From Lucinisca nassula (taxonomy: Eukaryota > Mollusca > Bivalvia > Lucinida > Lucinidae): a stretch of DNA of 64,000 bases. The notes beneath the pieces are model-generated. The model was given only the letters and a program-made list of their open reading frames with translations. It did not search any database and was not told the DNA's origin. Of the stretch, positions 18,185 to 29,559 are shown in pieces. Every line of letters begins with the position of its first letter. The stretch's first letter is position 1. The position numbers and the translations under genes are program-made. The DNA is taken from the NCBI GenBank assembly GCA_963580285.1, contig OY757023.1, forward strand, positions 91,847,108 through 91,911,107, written 5' to 3'.

Positions 18185-18900
18185 AAAAGAATTTGATATT
18201 TTTTCAGTGTATGATCAATTTCACCAAACAATTTGCATACCAATGGGTACTAATTGTGCACCGTTGCTTGCCGACTTGTTCTTGTACTCGTATGAGGCGG
18301 AGTTTGTACAAGGTCTCCTCAAAGCAGGCAAGAAACGCCTTGCACAACAATTTAATTTCACCTACAGATATATAGATGATTTATTGTCCCTGAAAAATGC
18401 TAAATTCGCAGAGTACTCGGAATTCATCTATCCACGTGAACTTGAAACTAAGGAAACAACAGAGACTGCAACCTCCTCCTCATACTTGGATTGTTATCTC
18501 TATATTGACAACGGGAAGCTTACTACTAGGCTGTGCGATAAACGAGATGACTTCAATTTTCCCATTGTTAACTTTCCCTTCCTGAGCAGTAATATCAGGC
18601 TGCACCAGCATATGGAGTCTACGTTTCACAGTTAATCCGTTATGCAAGAGCCTGTTCCAAGTATCAGGACATTAAGGAACGTCGGAAGGTGCTCACTACC
18701 AGGTTGTTATGCCAGGGGTATCAAAAAAACCAAACGTATCAACAAGTAAGAAGTTCTATGGGAGGCACCATGATCTTTTTGATCCGTACAATGTGGCCAT
18801 TTCCAGAATTATTTCTATGTTTGCCAATGGAAAGCCATATGAAGACTTCCAAAATCTCGGACATACCCTTCTCGGCTTTTACACCTTTTCTTAGTTAGGG
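18185..18900 (+). pseudogene. Penelope-like reverse transcriptase fragment
   Basis: Frame 18207-18635 carries the RT motif CIPMGTNCAPLLADLFLYSY (motif B region), then the catalytic YIDDLL, then YLDCYLYIDNGKLTTRL and KRDDFNFPIVNFPFLS. The continuation falls in other frames (QLIRYARACSKYQD, GYQKN, FYGRHHDLFDPYNV), so frameshifts break it after about 18600. The PMGT and Y-x-DD pair and the DFxFPIVNFPFL block are shared with the 24-25 kb copy but clearly diverged, so it is a second subfamily. 5' and 3' parts are missing. RT activity would copy element RNA; this copy is inactive. Confidence 0.8.
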
Positions 18901-19239
18901 TCAATGGGCATGGTGGGCGAAGCTTGTTTACCAAGTAATGCTTACTATCTGCGGACGCCTGATTACACTCTTCATGAGTCAATGTCTGTTGATCTGAACA
19001 TTGATATTTTCCATTTTGTCTATGGACTTATGATTTTGGATTTACGCGTTGGTACTACGACCTAAACTACTTTTAATTCACTCATGAATACCAAACCTGT
19101 ATTTACACTCGTGGGTTTTCCACTTTTGATAAAATTCTTCTTTAGGTGTTCATTCGGTGAAATACATTATTGATCTTACACTGAAAAAATCAAATATCCT
19201 CAGTTTCTCTAATAGTCTGTTTTCTAGTGTACATTTTAG

Positions 19240-19338
19240 GTGGCGGTAATGATAGCACACCTCAGAGAATCATTTAAAGAAATGATAAGCGAATTAAGCT
19301 GGATCGAAAACAGAACTAAAACCTTTGCTAGGGAAAAG
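19240..19338 (+). CDS. M13 metallopeptidase (neprilysin-like) gene, exon A
   Basis: It is preceded by a 3' splice site (ctagtgtacattttag) and followed by GTGATC. The 99 bp exon is phase 0 at both ends and codes for 33 residues, including MIAHLRESFKEMISELSWI and KTFAREK. This matches the M13 helical segment 'M..LR.AF...L..L.WMD..T...A..K' that precedes the GYPDxI motif. M13 enzymes (neprilysin, endothelin-converting enzymes) are type II membrane zinc peptidases that trim extracellular peptides. Exons with the N-terminal region upstream were not found; the window upstream is filled with mobile elements. Confidence 0.8.
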
Positions 19339-20178
19339 GTGATCTACAAACTTTGCTTAGTTTATATTTACGTTTTCACCACTCGTGCCATAGTATATAT
19401 TGCATAATATTTGGGAATAATATCGTTTCCGATAAACGTTTTTTTCACAATATAGGTAGACCAGAGCCACTGGATTGTGGTCAGCAACGTATTTCTTCTG
19501 CCGAGAAGAATATTAGCCAAAATGTATGCATTTATGGATTGTATGCAATCGTTGCCTGCTGACAGCAATACAATACGTTTCGGATTCTCGTTATTACAGA
19601 TAAAATATGCATGTATGTTGGACCAAATGCACAGCTTACCAATTAATTACTGTTCAAGAAATAGCTTTCATTTCTCTGATACGTAACGAAGTAGGATTTA
19701 TTATTCTTTTCGAAAGTCGCTAAATATCAGAAAAATCAAATTCATTGCAGATGTTTACATTGCATACATGTATGTTTACATTATTTATAACATCATTTTA
19801 AGGATTAATCTTCCATGATCCAAAAATGCACCAAGAAATTATTTTTAAGGCAGTTTCTTAATTAACAACAAACCAGCGGTATCGACGTGATAATGTTACG
19901 GACGTCCAGTCAAATTCTGACGTCACCTGATGATCATGTGACGTCCCGTGACATCATGTTTTCATTGAAGTATGAATTACATTTCACCCCAGTAGCGTAT
20001 TATAGGGATTTGTCGTACACGTACTTAGACTTTAAATATTTGCAAATGAACAATGTCTCATAAAATATACGATGTATTTATCTTCCTTACTAACAATAAC
20101 TTGATGCTGTATCACTTTCTGGAAAACAAACAAAATAACTTGCATGCGCTGAATAAAAACATATTCTTTTCTCTGTAG
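19339..20178 (+). other. Intron A-B of the M13 gene
   Basis: AT-rich, with GT...AG borders. A CTGACGTCA-type tract lies near 19910-19970. No element was recognised. Confidence 0.6.
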
Positions 20179-20256
20179 GTAGATTTTCTCGAGCCTAGAT
20201 TAGGTTATCCAGACTGGATATACAATGATACAAAGCTAAATGCTGATTATAATCAG
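20179..20256 (+). CDS. M13 metallopeptidase gene, exon B (GYPDW motif)
   Basis: The acceptor is ttttctctgtag and the donor CAG|gtaatt. The 78 bp exon is phase 0 at both ends and codes for VDFLEPRLGYPDWIYNDTKL and NADYNQ. 'GYPDWI....LN..Y' is a hallmark of M13 peptidases and follows directly on exon A in the family order. Confidence 0.85.
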
Positions 20257-21657
20257 GTAATTGAAGCTGTAGACATCATTTCAACGATTAAGCATATGGT
20301 GCTCCACCAATCCCAGATTTAATAGGATACGACAGATTTCTTTAACTAATCTAATGTACGTAGTATATTTCAAACTATGCCTGACAAGATTTCAGGTTTA
20401 CAGCAGAAGTAAAATTACGAATCAAATAAATGATCTTATCATTTTATCTGCGAAAGCATTGTGTATTGACATATAACAAAGATGTGGGCATAACTGGAAC
20501 AAAAGGGCGCTCATTGCCTCACCTGAATGATTTTAACCTTTCTTGGAAGAACCCATTTTACACAATCACTTAAGGGATATACCTGCATCTCAGGTTCGGA
20601 GCAAATACACCCTAACCACTGGAAGCTACGGACTAAACACTTAAGGGGGGGGGGGTCGTAGCGATCACGGTCACCTTAGCGCCTTAAATGTTTGGGTTGT
20701 ACAGGCGGTTTTTGTGGAACAGGGAAGCAGCAATTGTTCCTCATCTTTATTGCACGTCTTAAATTTCTGCTAGCGAGTTTTAACCTGTTCAAGCTTTCAT
20801 TTGTTTTTCACTATATTTTTTCTTTTATCTATTCTACTGTCCTTTCTAAATTTTCGTAAGTATACTACAGGAATTCCAAATTATTTCGACATTTTTACGA
20901 GCGTTCCAGCAACGTTATAACCAATGCGAATTCAGAACATCATAGACTTTAAAAGGTGTTTTATTAGCAATGCGGTTTTTATTGATTTGTGTGATTACAC
21001 ATTACTATACCTGCGGGTTAAAACGCGTATTTCGCGTCTAAACTTTTTGAGGGTCGAAAAACGACATGTCGATGTAAACTGTCACCGGGGTTATTAATTT
21101 GTCCACCTCAACTTGGAATGATGTATGTTGTGTTCAACATAGCAAAACCCAACATTTTATAAATGTGCTCCGTTCGGTAGAGCATGTTGACTATCCTGCT
21201 AGCAGGCCTCCCCATTGTTGATGTTTTAACTTTTATCAAAGGGTAAATTTATTATTCGGATTTTTGCATCTTCTTGGGATATGGAGACAGGCACATTCTT
21301 TAAAAACTATCATGAACTATTAGTATTTCAAAACATTCATTTTTGATTCCATTAAGAATTGACACTAAAATAATCGTACAAAAACATGATACTTGTACAA
21401 CGGTTATACGACAAATCCTGAGGCATAACAATGTGAAAAGAATTATATTTATAGATCAGGCTTAGCTAAACTAGTTGTTCTAGCGATAATCTGCAGTGAC
21501 TCCTTTAAAGTGTTCGGCTACATCGAAACAATGTGATTGGGTTAAACGACCGATTGACCTTGACTTCAGACTGCCGTTTAACTCGATCAATATCATACCA
21601 AATAAAATATCGTAGGAATAGCTATGTATATCGTAATATAATTCTTTTTCAAAACAG
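20257..21657 (+). other. Intron B-C of the M13 gene
   Basis: No gene. It includes a short poly-G tract near 20643-20654. Otherwise featureless AT-rich sequence. Confidence 0.6.
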
Positions 21658-21761
21658 GTTGTCGTGCATAGGAATGATCCTCTACGGTCTAAGATTAGCA
21701 TTGACAGGGCAGCAGTCCAAGCGCTATTGGGAAAATTAAGACAAGATTATGATAAATCAAG
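21658..21761 (+). CDS. M13 metallopeptidase gene, exon C
   Basis: The acceptor is tctttttcaaaacag and the donor AAG|gtaaac. The 104 bp exon starts in phase 0 and ends with two bases of a codon. It codes for VVVHRNDPLRSKISIDRAAV, then QALLGKLRQDYDKS and a split Arg. 'L.KLR...D.S(R)W' fits the M13 segment just before the W...P..VNAYY exon. It is less conserved than its neighbours but phases match exactly. Confidence 0.7.
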
Positions 21762-22837
21762 GTAAACAGCTAGCATTATTATGGGGGATATTTAATTAAA
21801 TTTAGTATGAAGCAAAGCCACCGTTCTAACAAATTAACCCAAACTTCACTTATAGAAAGTTCACGTTTGTCACATCTTATTTGGAAGAATGGGTTCACCT
21901 TCTGAGGCAACAACTCTTTTCATACTATCTCTTTTAAAACGGAATAGGCAGATTTTAAGGGAGACAACCTTTGGGACTCCATGTTCGCTTTTCTTGCCCC
22001 ACTGGAAAAGGGGTTTATTCTTAAAGGAAAGGATTTGCTCTTCCGGAGCAAATTCTTTCCTTTAAGAGTTGACTTCTTTTGACATGGAAGACAAAAATAC
22101 TTTTGCAGGAGTTGGATCCCCTGAAGGTGTATCCATTCCCCGTAAAACATGTACTACATTGAAAAGAATCATGTTTCGAAGGAGAAAATTACATCTTTTA
22201 AGAGTGGACCCATTTACAGAGGGCGCTCATTCATAAGAAAACAAGCAGCAAAAGCCATACAGTTGTATCGTTTAATAGAACTGTTGCAATTGTAGTCAGA
22301 TGCCTACAATCCACTTTAGACATCACCTCAGAGCGTAACGGTGCCGTAAATGAATAAACATGCATATGAAATATATGCCATAAAATTTTTAACAATGTAT
22401 GGTATCAAAAAGCCAAGGTGACTAGCTGGTAAGAGTCAACTTTGCATGTTAGTCGCAACCAGCAAAGCTAAGTTTGTTTAGAATGCACCTTTCCCTTTAT
22501 GCGAATTAAATGTTCTTGCTTTTTTGTCGTACTTTGAAACCAAAGTAATTGCTTATTTTGCTTATTTGTTTTCTTTTTTGTTGTTGTTGTTTATTTGTGT
22601 TGTTTTGTTGTTGTTGTTTGTTTGTTGCATCATTTTGTCAGGACATTGTATTCATGCTGACTCACATCTATGTATGAATAAATATATGCTTGGAAATGCA
22701 ATGTTGGTGCAGTATAAAATTATTCTTGAGAAATCGGTTTTATATGTGGCTTTGATAACTTTTATATGTTTCAGAGCTGGTTGGCTCTATATTGTCACTT
22801 GTAGAAATGTTTTGTAATTTTATGTTAGTCTGCAAAA

Positions 22838-22950
22838 TAGAAGTGAAGGCAGTGATCAGGAATCGATACAACTACCCAACGCCTGCCATCAGAGACACGG
22901 AAGGGACAGAAACACAAACATGAAATAACTAAAGTCATTTTTTTTAGCTG
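22838..22950 (+). mobile_element. R1-related repeat, 5' fragment
   Basis: It starts 'tagaagtgaaggcagtgatc' and follows the diverged R1 subfamily to 'aacacaaacatgaaataac', then stops. It is a truncated old copy. Confidence 0.6.
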
Positions 22951-23525
22951 TTTTGCCACATTTTTCGGCGATACTTTTTTATCTTTGATTTTTGATGAAT
23001 ACATCCAGCGAGAAAGTTGTGGAGGACAAGCACGTCAAGGACTCAGCCTCCTGAATGGTATACTTTTTGCTCTAATCAGGTGGACTCTTTACAATTTTTA
23101 AATTTTTCGACAAAAACTAAGTCCAATTCAATCACTCACACCACCGTAATGTAAACAAAGGCCATTCCTACTTGAAACGAAACCATATATATATATGGAC
23201 AAATCTCGTGCAGCCAACGGAGCGTTCAATAACTCCGTAGGGAGACAATACAGACCAGCACGCTGGATCTATGTTGTTCAAATATTAAAAAAGTACGCCA
23301 GAATTTGCGACGTTCTGATTCACTCTCGAATGTGCACATTGTAACCCAGTAGGATATTTGAATGTCCCTCATAATTTCCCATCAGTCAAAGACTGACGAG
23401 GGGACAAATCGGCAAACCACACCATCCAGGCGGGACTTGTTGAAACAGAAAATTTGGAACAATGTTGAAATCGCATGATCTCTATCTGAGTGCAGCTTTT
23501 CTGAGATAAATTATGACTTGAAAAG

Positions 23526-24060
23526 TAGAAGTAAAACAAAGATCAGGAATCGATACAATTAACTTACTCCACCCATCAAAGACACCAAAGGGAAAGAAAC
23601 ACAAACATTAAGCGACCAGACCATAATGGAAACCTAAACAAAGGAAGGCCATAAGGACACTTACTTTCCCACAAAATGGCCAAATGGCCATCCAAAATAA
23701 AAAAAACACAAGTGATACACACAGTAAGTAACAAACAACAACATAAATAAACCACAACAGAAGAACCGCCTTGGAACGGTCAGTGGAAAGAATTCCACTG
23801 GGGGGCTTAAATTGATTTTACATGGCCATGATCTTCGTCCTTACCTCTGTCGCGGTATACACTAATTTTGTTTAGTACGCATGAAGGCTTCCTAACTAAT
23901 CAGTGTAACATCTCCGAGAACATACAAATAAAAAACTACGGAGATGAAACAAGGTTGAGGACTCGACAGCATACAACAACAGAATTGCTGGAGCAAAAGA
24001 AAACCAACAGTTAGACTTCGAGAGGCCCGACAAAGACAGAGCATCAGGCGCCAACCGACA
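23526..24060 (+). mobile_element. Interspersed repeat R1, long form
   Basis: It begins 'tagaagtaaaacaaagatca' and ends '...gagcatcaggcgccaaccga', about 45 bp beyond the end of the 498 bp form. It lies immediately 3' of the minus-strand RT. Confidence 0.75.
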
Positions 24061-24124
24061 TAAAGAATACTAAAATAAAATAAAATTTTATTTATGTTTT
24101 TTACGCTGGAACCGTCATATAATC

Positions 24125-25231
24125 TTAGGCCCGACCCACCGGTGGGCAATCAAAGAGGGAAGCAAAATTGCCCAGCGTGATTGGGTTAACCATCATGCAT
24201 GCAGTCTGTTTTATAACATTTATGTTGTACCCAATCTTTATATATCGACGAACAATTTTACATAATTGGGTACTAAAGTCATTACGGGCATGTATTTTTC
24301 TAAATTTATATACTAAGTCACCATAGAATTCGGGTTCCGATAGGCCTTGTTGCAGAAGTGTTTTAAGTCCAACATTGAATTTTGAAACCAAATCAGAATG
24401 ACGTCTATAAAACTTAGAAAAAGGCTTTACGTAGTTCATGATACCGATACTCCTGATAAAGAAGTTTAGCGGTTAATAATTTATTACGAGTGTTGAAGTC
24501 GGATACATGACTAGACACGCTAGCGAATCGAATTAACTGCGAAATATAAACCCCGTACGATGTCGCACGATGAACATCACCGCCCAAAAAATAAAAAAAT
24601 TGCAATCTCGAAATCAAAATCATCAAGCTTATCATAAATTTTGCAAGAAACAAATCCATCTACAATAGATAAATGTAAATAAAAAAGGGGGCCTCGGTAT
24701 CAGAGGAATTAGCCTTGTTTAACTGAAGTTCTAGTGGATTAATCTGACTGATCAAACCATCAAAGCAAGTATTGTCAATATTTAATAAATCATCTAAATA
24801 TCTAGAAGTAGAGCTAAAATCTTCAATAATTTCCGATTGGTTATAAATGGAAAGCGACAACATGAAGTCTCTTTCAATACAATACAAGAACAGATCAGCC
24901 AGAAGAGGTGCGCAATTCGTACCCATCGGAATACCCACAATTTGTCTAAATAACTTAGTACTGAATCTAATATAAATATTGTCAAGTAGAAAGGTGAGGG
25001 CACCACACACTTTCTGACATGACCAAAGTGTATAATTCTTATGCTCTTTAGAAGTGAAAAATGCATTTCTGAAACCTTTTGGAGAAGTCGGTGGAGCTTG
25101 TACTGCATAACGTCCTCGATGGATGTGTTGATAAAAAAAGTTATCGTCGAAAAACGCGGCACAAAAGATAAACAATCTACTATAAACCGTAATGAAAACC
25201 TCATAAGCGGAAAAGCAAAAAGGACAAACAC
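24125..25231 (-). pseudogene. Penelope-like reverse transcriptase, frameshifted
   Basis: Minus strand. The frame from 25175 includes FTSKEHKNYTLW, FRQIVGIPMGTNCAPLLADL (motif B region) and TSRYLDDLLNIDN (catalytic Y-x-DD), then LELQLNKANSSDTEAPF. It breaks near 24660. The next frames carry DVHRATSYGVYISQLIRFAS, SDFNTRNKLLTAKLLYQEYR and FSKFYRRHSDLVSKFNVGLK, then PITLGNFASLFDCPPVGRA near the C-terminus (stop at 24125). At least two frameshifts and lost N-terminal sequence make it non-functional. Assignment to Penelope-like elements rests on the RT motifs plus same-strand hammerhead repeats 1.1-1.5 kb upstream. No GIY-YIG endonuclease was found. Confidence 0.8.
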
Positions 25232-25391
25232 TTTCTCACAAAATGCCCAAATGGCTATCCGAAATCACGACATAGATATAAGCAATTTATACATGCAAAG
25301 ACAAACTATAACAAAAATAAACCTCGACAGACGAACGGCCTTTGAAAGGTCAGTAAAAAGTAGTTCGCTGGGGTCTTAAATCCATTTTACG

Positions 25392-26155
25392 TCGCCCCCG
25401 TCCATCGGGGCTCAGCGAAATAGATTGCGATGCATGGTGCTTCCAAGCAGAGCTGCCACTGACTACACAAGTACTGGTAGAGTAGAAGTAAAACAAAGAT
25501 CAGGAATCGACACAATTAACTTACTCCACCCATCAAAGAAACACAAACATTAAGCGACCAGACCATAAAGGAAACCTCAACAAAGGAAGGCCATAAGGAC
25601 AGTTACTTTCCCACAAAATGGCCAAATGGCCATCCAAAATAAAAAGACACAAGTGATACACACAGTAAGTAACAAACAACAACATAAATAAATCGCCACA
25701 GAAGAACCGCCTTGGAACGGTCAGTGGAAAGATTTCCACTGGGGGGCTTAGATCGATTTTACGTGGCCACAATCCTCGCCCTTACTTCCGTCGCGATTTA
25801 GACAAATAATTTGTTAAGTCCGCATGAAGGCCTCCTAACTCATCAGTGCAACATCTCCGTGAACACAAATAATCAAAGAATCACAGAGGTGAGACAATGG
25901 TGAGGACTCGACAGCAAGAAACCACTGAAATGCTGGAGCAAAAGAAAACCAACAGTTAGACTCCGATGGGCCCGACCATAGACAGAGCAGGTGTTAAACC
26001 GCAAAGTGGTGGGAGTCAGACTGTCCAATGCATATAAGCCTTTTGGTTTTATTGGGGTTTTATTTCATCTTAATGTCGGTTTAAAGTTCCTCAAAATTGT
26101 AAGCAACGTCTCCAAAAATGACCTACATAGTGTTGAAGGGGACGAAAACTCTTAA
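25392..26155 (+). mobile_element. S2 SINE-like copy split by an R1 insertion
   Basis: The S2 head (25392-25492, '...acaagtactggtag') and the remainder (25991-26155, 'ttaaaccgcaaagtggtg' to 'gaaggggacgaaaactc') flank the R1 copy. R1 inserted after S2. Confidence 0.7.
25493..25990 (+). mobile_element. Interspersed repeat R1 inside S2
   Basis: It starts 'tagaagtaaaacaaagatca' and runs to 'gaccatagacagagcag'. An internal deletion is visible near 25530, where the 'cacccatcaaagacaccaaa' block is shortened. Part of the end of the long form is present. Confidence 0.75.
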
Positions 26156-26312
26156 TCAAAATAAACCAAATCGATTTTACGTGGCCACAATCCTCACCCA
26201 TATTTCTGTCAAGCCAAGATTTATCATTTGTTCAGGCCGCATGAAGGCCTTCTAATAAAATTCAAAAATGAGTTCCTTTAAGAGCAATGAAAACATTCAT
26301 AAGAAAGAAGAT

Positions 26313-26358
26313 GGGTCATACTACATAGTTTCGGCTAATAAAGCCTCATCAGTGACCC
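26313..26358 (-). ncRNA. Type I hammerhead ribozyme, intact core
   Basis: Minus strand: stem I GGGTCA/TGACCC perfect, core CTGATGA, stem II GGCT-TTAT-TAGCC, GAAA, stem III ACTA/TAGT. The base at the cleavage position is A (GTA), which is allowed. All core bases are conserved. Confidence 0.85.
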
Positions 26359-26697
26359 TGTAATGATCCGGCAAAGAAAGCCAGAGGAAACATACTGCAA
26401 TTTTGCGAATTTCGAATAGGCAGTCGATTCAAAGACTGATATAAATCAAAATGGGGATCAAATAATTAAAAACCTGTCTAGAATATGAGTCTAAACCAAT
26501 AATAAAATTTTCTGATTTCTCAGAATATTCACGCTGATATCAAAGGACCAAAAGTAAAATATAAACTGCACTATGGTTGATGTACGGGGAGACTTTTTAC
26601 GGCCGCCACACGGCACAACACCAGCTGCAGTGAAGGCAAATAAAATTCAAAACTGAGTTCCTTTAAGAGCAATGAAAACATTCATAAGAAAGAAGAT

Positions 26698-26743
26698 GGG
26701 TCATACTACGTAGTTTCGGCTAATAAAGCCTCATTAGTGACCC
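26698..26743 (-). ncRNA. Hammerhead ribozyme with mutated core
   Basis: Same fold as the copy 385 bp away, but the core reads CTAATGA instead of CTGATGA. G5 of the hammerhead core is essential, so this copy should not cleave. Confidence 0.8.
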
Positions 26744-27213
26744 TGTAATGATCCGGCAAAGAAAGCCTAGAGGAAACATACTGCAATTTTGCGAATTTCG
26801 AATAGGCAGTCTCGTTGTCCTTACATTTTGGTGGCTTGTTTGATTGTGGCACTTCCTGAAAAAATATCTTCCTCGTTTGATCAAAATGGTATCCATAAAC
26901 GACAACTGATCCAAAGTTGAGCATGGAGACAAACCTGAATCTTCGAAATGTGCATCTGCCAGCAATCATATGATGCACCTGCACGAATAACAGACCGTGA
27001 ACTGAAACAGAAATCATTACAAAAATGTAGATACCTCGCAACCAGCTGTCACAGCTTGCGAACGTCGGTTACGCTACCATCAGAGAGAGGGAGAGAGATC
27101 AAAAATAGGAATGCTGACATACAATGGCAAGCAATGAGAATTAGCTAAGCCTAATGAAGCTTCAAAGTTTTGGTTACTTTCAAACTTGTTTTACATTTTT
27201 TTATGACAAATAG

Positions 27214-27272
27214 ATGGCGAATGTCACCCGCACAAGTTAATGCCTACTATCACCCATCGGCAAACCAGATAA
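27214..27272 (+). CDS. M13 metallopeptidase gene, exon D (NAYY substrate-binding motif)
   Basis: The acceptor is tttatgacaaatag and the donor ATAA|gtaag. The exon is 59 bp. Its first base completes the Arg codon left by exon C; then come W-R-M-S-P-A-Q-V-N-A-Y-Y-H-P-S-A-N-Q-I and one base of the next codon. 'W..P..VNAYY.P..N.I' is diagnostic for M13; the Asn-Ala pair holds the substrate backbone (Asn542 in neprilysin). A near-identical second copy follows at 27861. Confidence 0.9.
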
Positions 27273-27412
27273 GTAAGAACTGTTTGTGTGAAAGCACTGC
27301 AGACCAGTAAGGTATTTACGATCCTAAACTGTGACCACTCTTTTCCAATTAATGGAAGTAATTTTGTATTTTGCAGACTATGTAGTGGACATTCAGGAAA
27401 CACGTCTAAAAT

Positions 27413-27760
27413 GGAAGTAAATGCAATGATCAGGACTCGATAAATAACCCAACACCTCGCATCCAAGACACCAAAGGGAAAGAAACACGGGCATAAAAAA
27501 CCTCAATATCATAAAATCATCACATGCTGAAAAGGCCAAAGGACAGTTACTTTCCCACATAATGGCCAAACTACTATAAAACAAAAACACCCGCAATACA
27601 TAATGTAAAGCGGAACTGTTACAATAATAAACCACAACAGATGTACCGCCCTGGAACGGTCAGTAGAAGTCATATGCTGGAGGCTTAAATTGATTCTTCA
27701 TAGCCACCATCCTCGCCCTTAGTTCTGTCGTAGTTTGGACAATTGTTTCGTCTGCATGAA
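27413..27760 (+). mobile_element. R1-related repeat, diverged copy
   Basis: From 'tggaagtaaatgcaatgatc' through the 'agttactttcccacataatg' block to the 'ctgcatgaaggatttctaac' segment. It lies between exons D and D'. Confidence 0.65.
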
Positions 27761-27860
27761 GGATTTCTAACCTTTAGTGCAAAAGCTCTAAGTCTGCAGT
27801 GCTTTCAATGCATCAGAATTGCCGCAAAGTGATTGTAATTCCCAAACTATGTATTGCCAG

Positions 27861-27919
27861 ATGAAGAATGTCTCCTGCACAAGTAGACGCTTACTACCAT
27901 CCTTCAGCTAACCAGATAA
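27861..27919 (+). CDS. Duplicated exon D' of the M13 gene (TGA at first full codon, N to D)
   Basis: Also 59 bp and in the same phase, with acceptor gtattgccag and donor ATAA|gtgag. Of 19 codons, 17 encode the same residue as exon D. The differences are TGG to TGA and AAT to GAC (the motif Asn becomes Asp). About ten further differences are synonymous. A second AG at 27865-27866 would start the exon six bases later in the same phase, skipping the stop and dropping Trp-Arg. As 59 is not a multiple of three, D and D' cannot both be spliced in without a frameshift, the usual signature of mutually exclusive exons. It could also be a decaying pseudo-exon or part of a collapsed paralogue. Confidence 0.75.
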
Positions 27920-28138
27920 GTGAGATAACAACATTCGACAAGGAAATCAATGATCAATTTCAATAATTGCATCACAAGATAGGCGAAACCATTTTTGCTC
28001 ATATACATCATCTTGTGGCATTAATGGTTCTATTTATTGTGATATGTCTTAATCGACATCAGTGTCTTATAGTCAAAAGAAAAAAGTATGTTCTCGAACC
28101 CTAAGCCGCGTCTGTGTTTCAGTTAAAATGCGACACGT

Positions 28139-28257
28139 ACAGTTGTCAGAGGATAAGTTGAAAGTGACGTTAGCGAAGGTCCACTGTTGTCAAAAGGTAA
28201 CGACGCTTCGGTAATGATAATTATAACGGTATAGTCTGTCTTGCCAGCGAATGATGG
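28139..28257. repeat. Repeat paired in inverted orientation with 32153-32291
   Basis: Shares 'ttgtcagaggataagttgaa', 'aagtgacgt' and 'gacgcttcggtaatgataa' blocks with the reverse complement of 32153-32291. This copy lacks about 20 bp in the middle. The two copies lie 4 kb apart. They may be two insertions of one short element or ends of a larger one. Confidence 0.6.
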
Positions 28258-28424
28258 GTACGATGATGATAAGGGTGCAACCTGTCAAACCTTCCTGTGG
28301 TGGTTTACTCTTTTACGTCACTGTCTACTTATCATCCGACAACAGTATCTTATATATTTCTAAACCGCGCCAATTGTATCACGTGGTTTCCTTGTCTCAG
28401 CTACATCATACTCAAAATTGTGTT

Positions 28425-28600
28425 TTCTCTCCCTTCCGCTGATTCAAGAAGGGCAGTTGTCAGTTTCTGGCGAAAGAATGTGCACTGTACTGGTTAACCG
28501 CTTACGTATAAGCCTGCCCAGGAAAGTGTGGATAGGTAAACTGACCGGCTCAAAAATGACCTAAATAGTGTTGACTGGGCCGTTAAACTCCAATACAAAA
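28425..28600 (+). mobile_element. SINE S1, 3' portion
   Basis: From 'cccttccgctgattcaagaa' to 'gactgggccgttaaactcca' and an A-rich end. The tRNA head is missing. Confidence 0.65.
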
Positions 28601-28964
28601 AAAAAAAAACAGAATTGTGTTGCTTTCTTGATATTCCTATAGACGACTATTTTGAATTAAGCTTCTGTTAATTAAAAGGTAAAGGTTTTTATGTGTTGCA
28701 CAGGATTTCATTTTAAGCTTATCATATAAATTAGACTTCATATAGTAAACATATAGTGGTTGTATGACGCAGAATTTCCCAAATAACTTGATACATGAAT
28801 ATTCAATCACTTGGCAGATCCGTATGTATCGCTAAATTGTTAACAGTGAAAAATACCTTTAAGCTCAATTTATTTGCATCAGCTAGATTAAGCATGTTCG
28901 TTATTATTCTATGACGGCTCCAACGTAAAGGCTTATTGAGAATTAAATAGATCTAATTCAAGGT

Positions 28965-29506
28965 AATGTTGGTTGGTGCCTGATGCTCTGTCTCTGGTCG
29001 GGCCCATCGGAGTCTAACTGTTGGTTTTCTTTTGCTCCAGCATTTCAGTGGTTTCTTGCTGTCGAGTCCTCATCGTTGTCTCACCTCTGTTGTTCTTTGA
29101 TTTTTTGTGTTCACGGAGATGTTGCACTGATGAGTTAGGAGGCCTTCATGCGGACTGAACAAATTATTTGTCTAAATCGCGACGGAAGTAAGGGCGAGGA
29201 CTGTGGCCACGTAAAATCGATTTAAGCCCCCAATGGAAATCTTTCCACTGACCGTTCCAAGGCGGTTCTTCTGTGGCGGTTTATTTATGTTGTTGTTTGT
29301 TACTTTCTGTGTTAATCACTTGTGTCTTTTTATTTTGGATGGCCATATGGCAATTTCGTGGGAAAGTAACTGTCCTTATGGCCTTCCTTTGTTTAGGTTT
29401 CCATTATGGTCTGGTCGCTTAATGTTTGTGTTTCTTTCCCTTTAGTGTCTTTGATGGGTGGAGTAAGTTAATTGTATCGATTCCTGATCTTTGTTTTACT
29501 TCTACT
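28965..29506 (-). mobile_element. Interspersed repeat R1, long form, inverted
   Basis: Begins 'gttggttggtgcctgatgct' and ends 'ttgttttacttct', i.e. the reverse complement of the 23526-24060 copy. The 70-residue plus-strand frame is repeat-derived. Confidence 0.75.
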
Positions 29507-29559
29507 TTGTTTGTTCCTTTTATAGCGTTTGCTCACCAGTAACAACTTTATAATATCAG

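Larger units (their letters stand above)
26262..26760 (-). mobile_element. Tandem Penelope/retrozyme-type terminal repeats with hammerheads
   Basis: An ~385 bp period: 'gagttcctttaagagcaatg' recurs near 26270 and 26655, and each copy is followed by a hammerhead on the minus strand. This is the arrangement expected at the 5' side of the minus-strand Penelope-like RT at 24.1-25.2 kb. A downstream-only piece of the same repeat lies on the plus strand at 29560-29630. Confidence 0.75.
21762..27213 (+). other. Intron C-D of the M13 gene, filled with mobile elements
   Basis: Contains R1 copies (22838-22950, 23526-24060, 25493-25990), a minus-strand Penelope-like RT (24125-25231), an S2 SINE split by R1 (25392-26155) and two tandem hammerhead repeats (26262-26760). 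A short palindrome lies at 22024-22061 (AGGAAAGGATTTGCTC and inverse). Confidence 0.6.
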
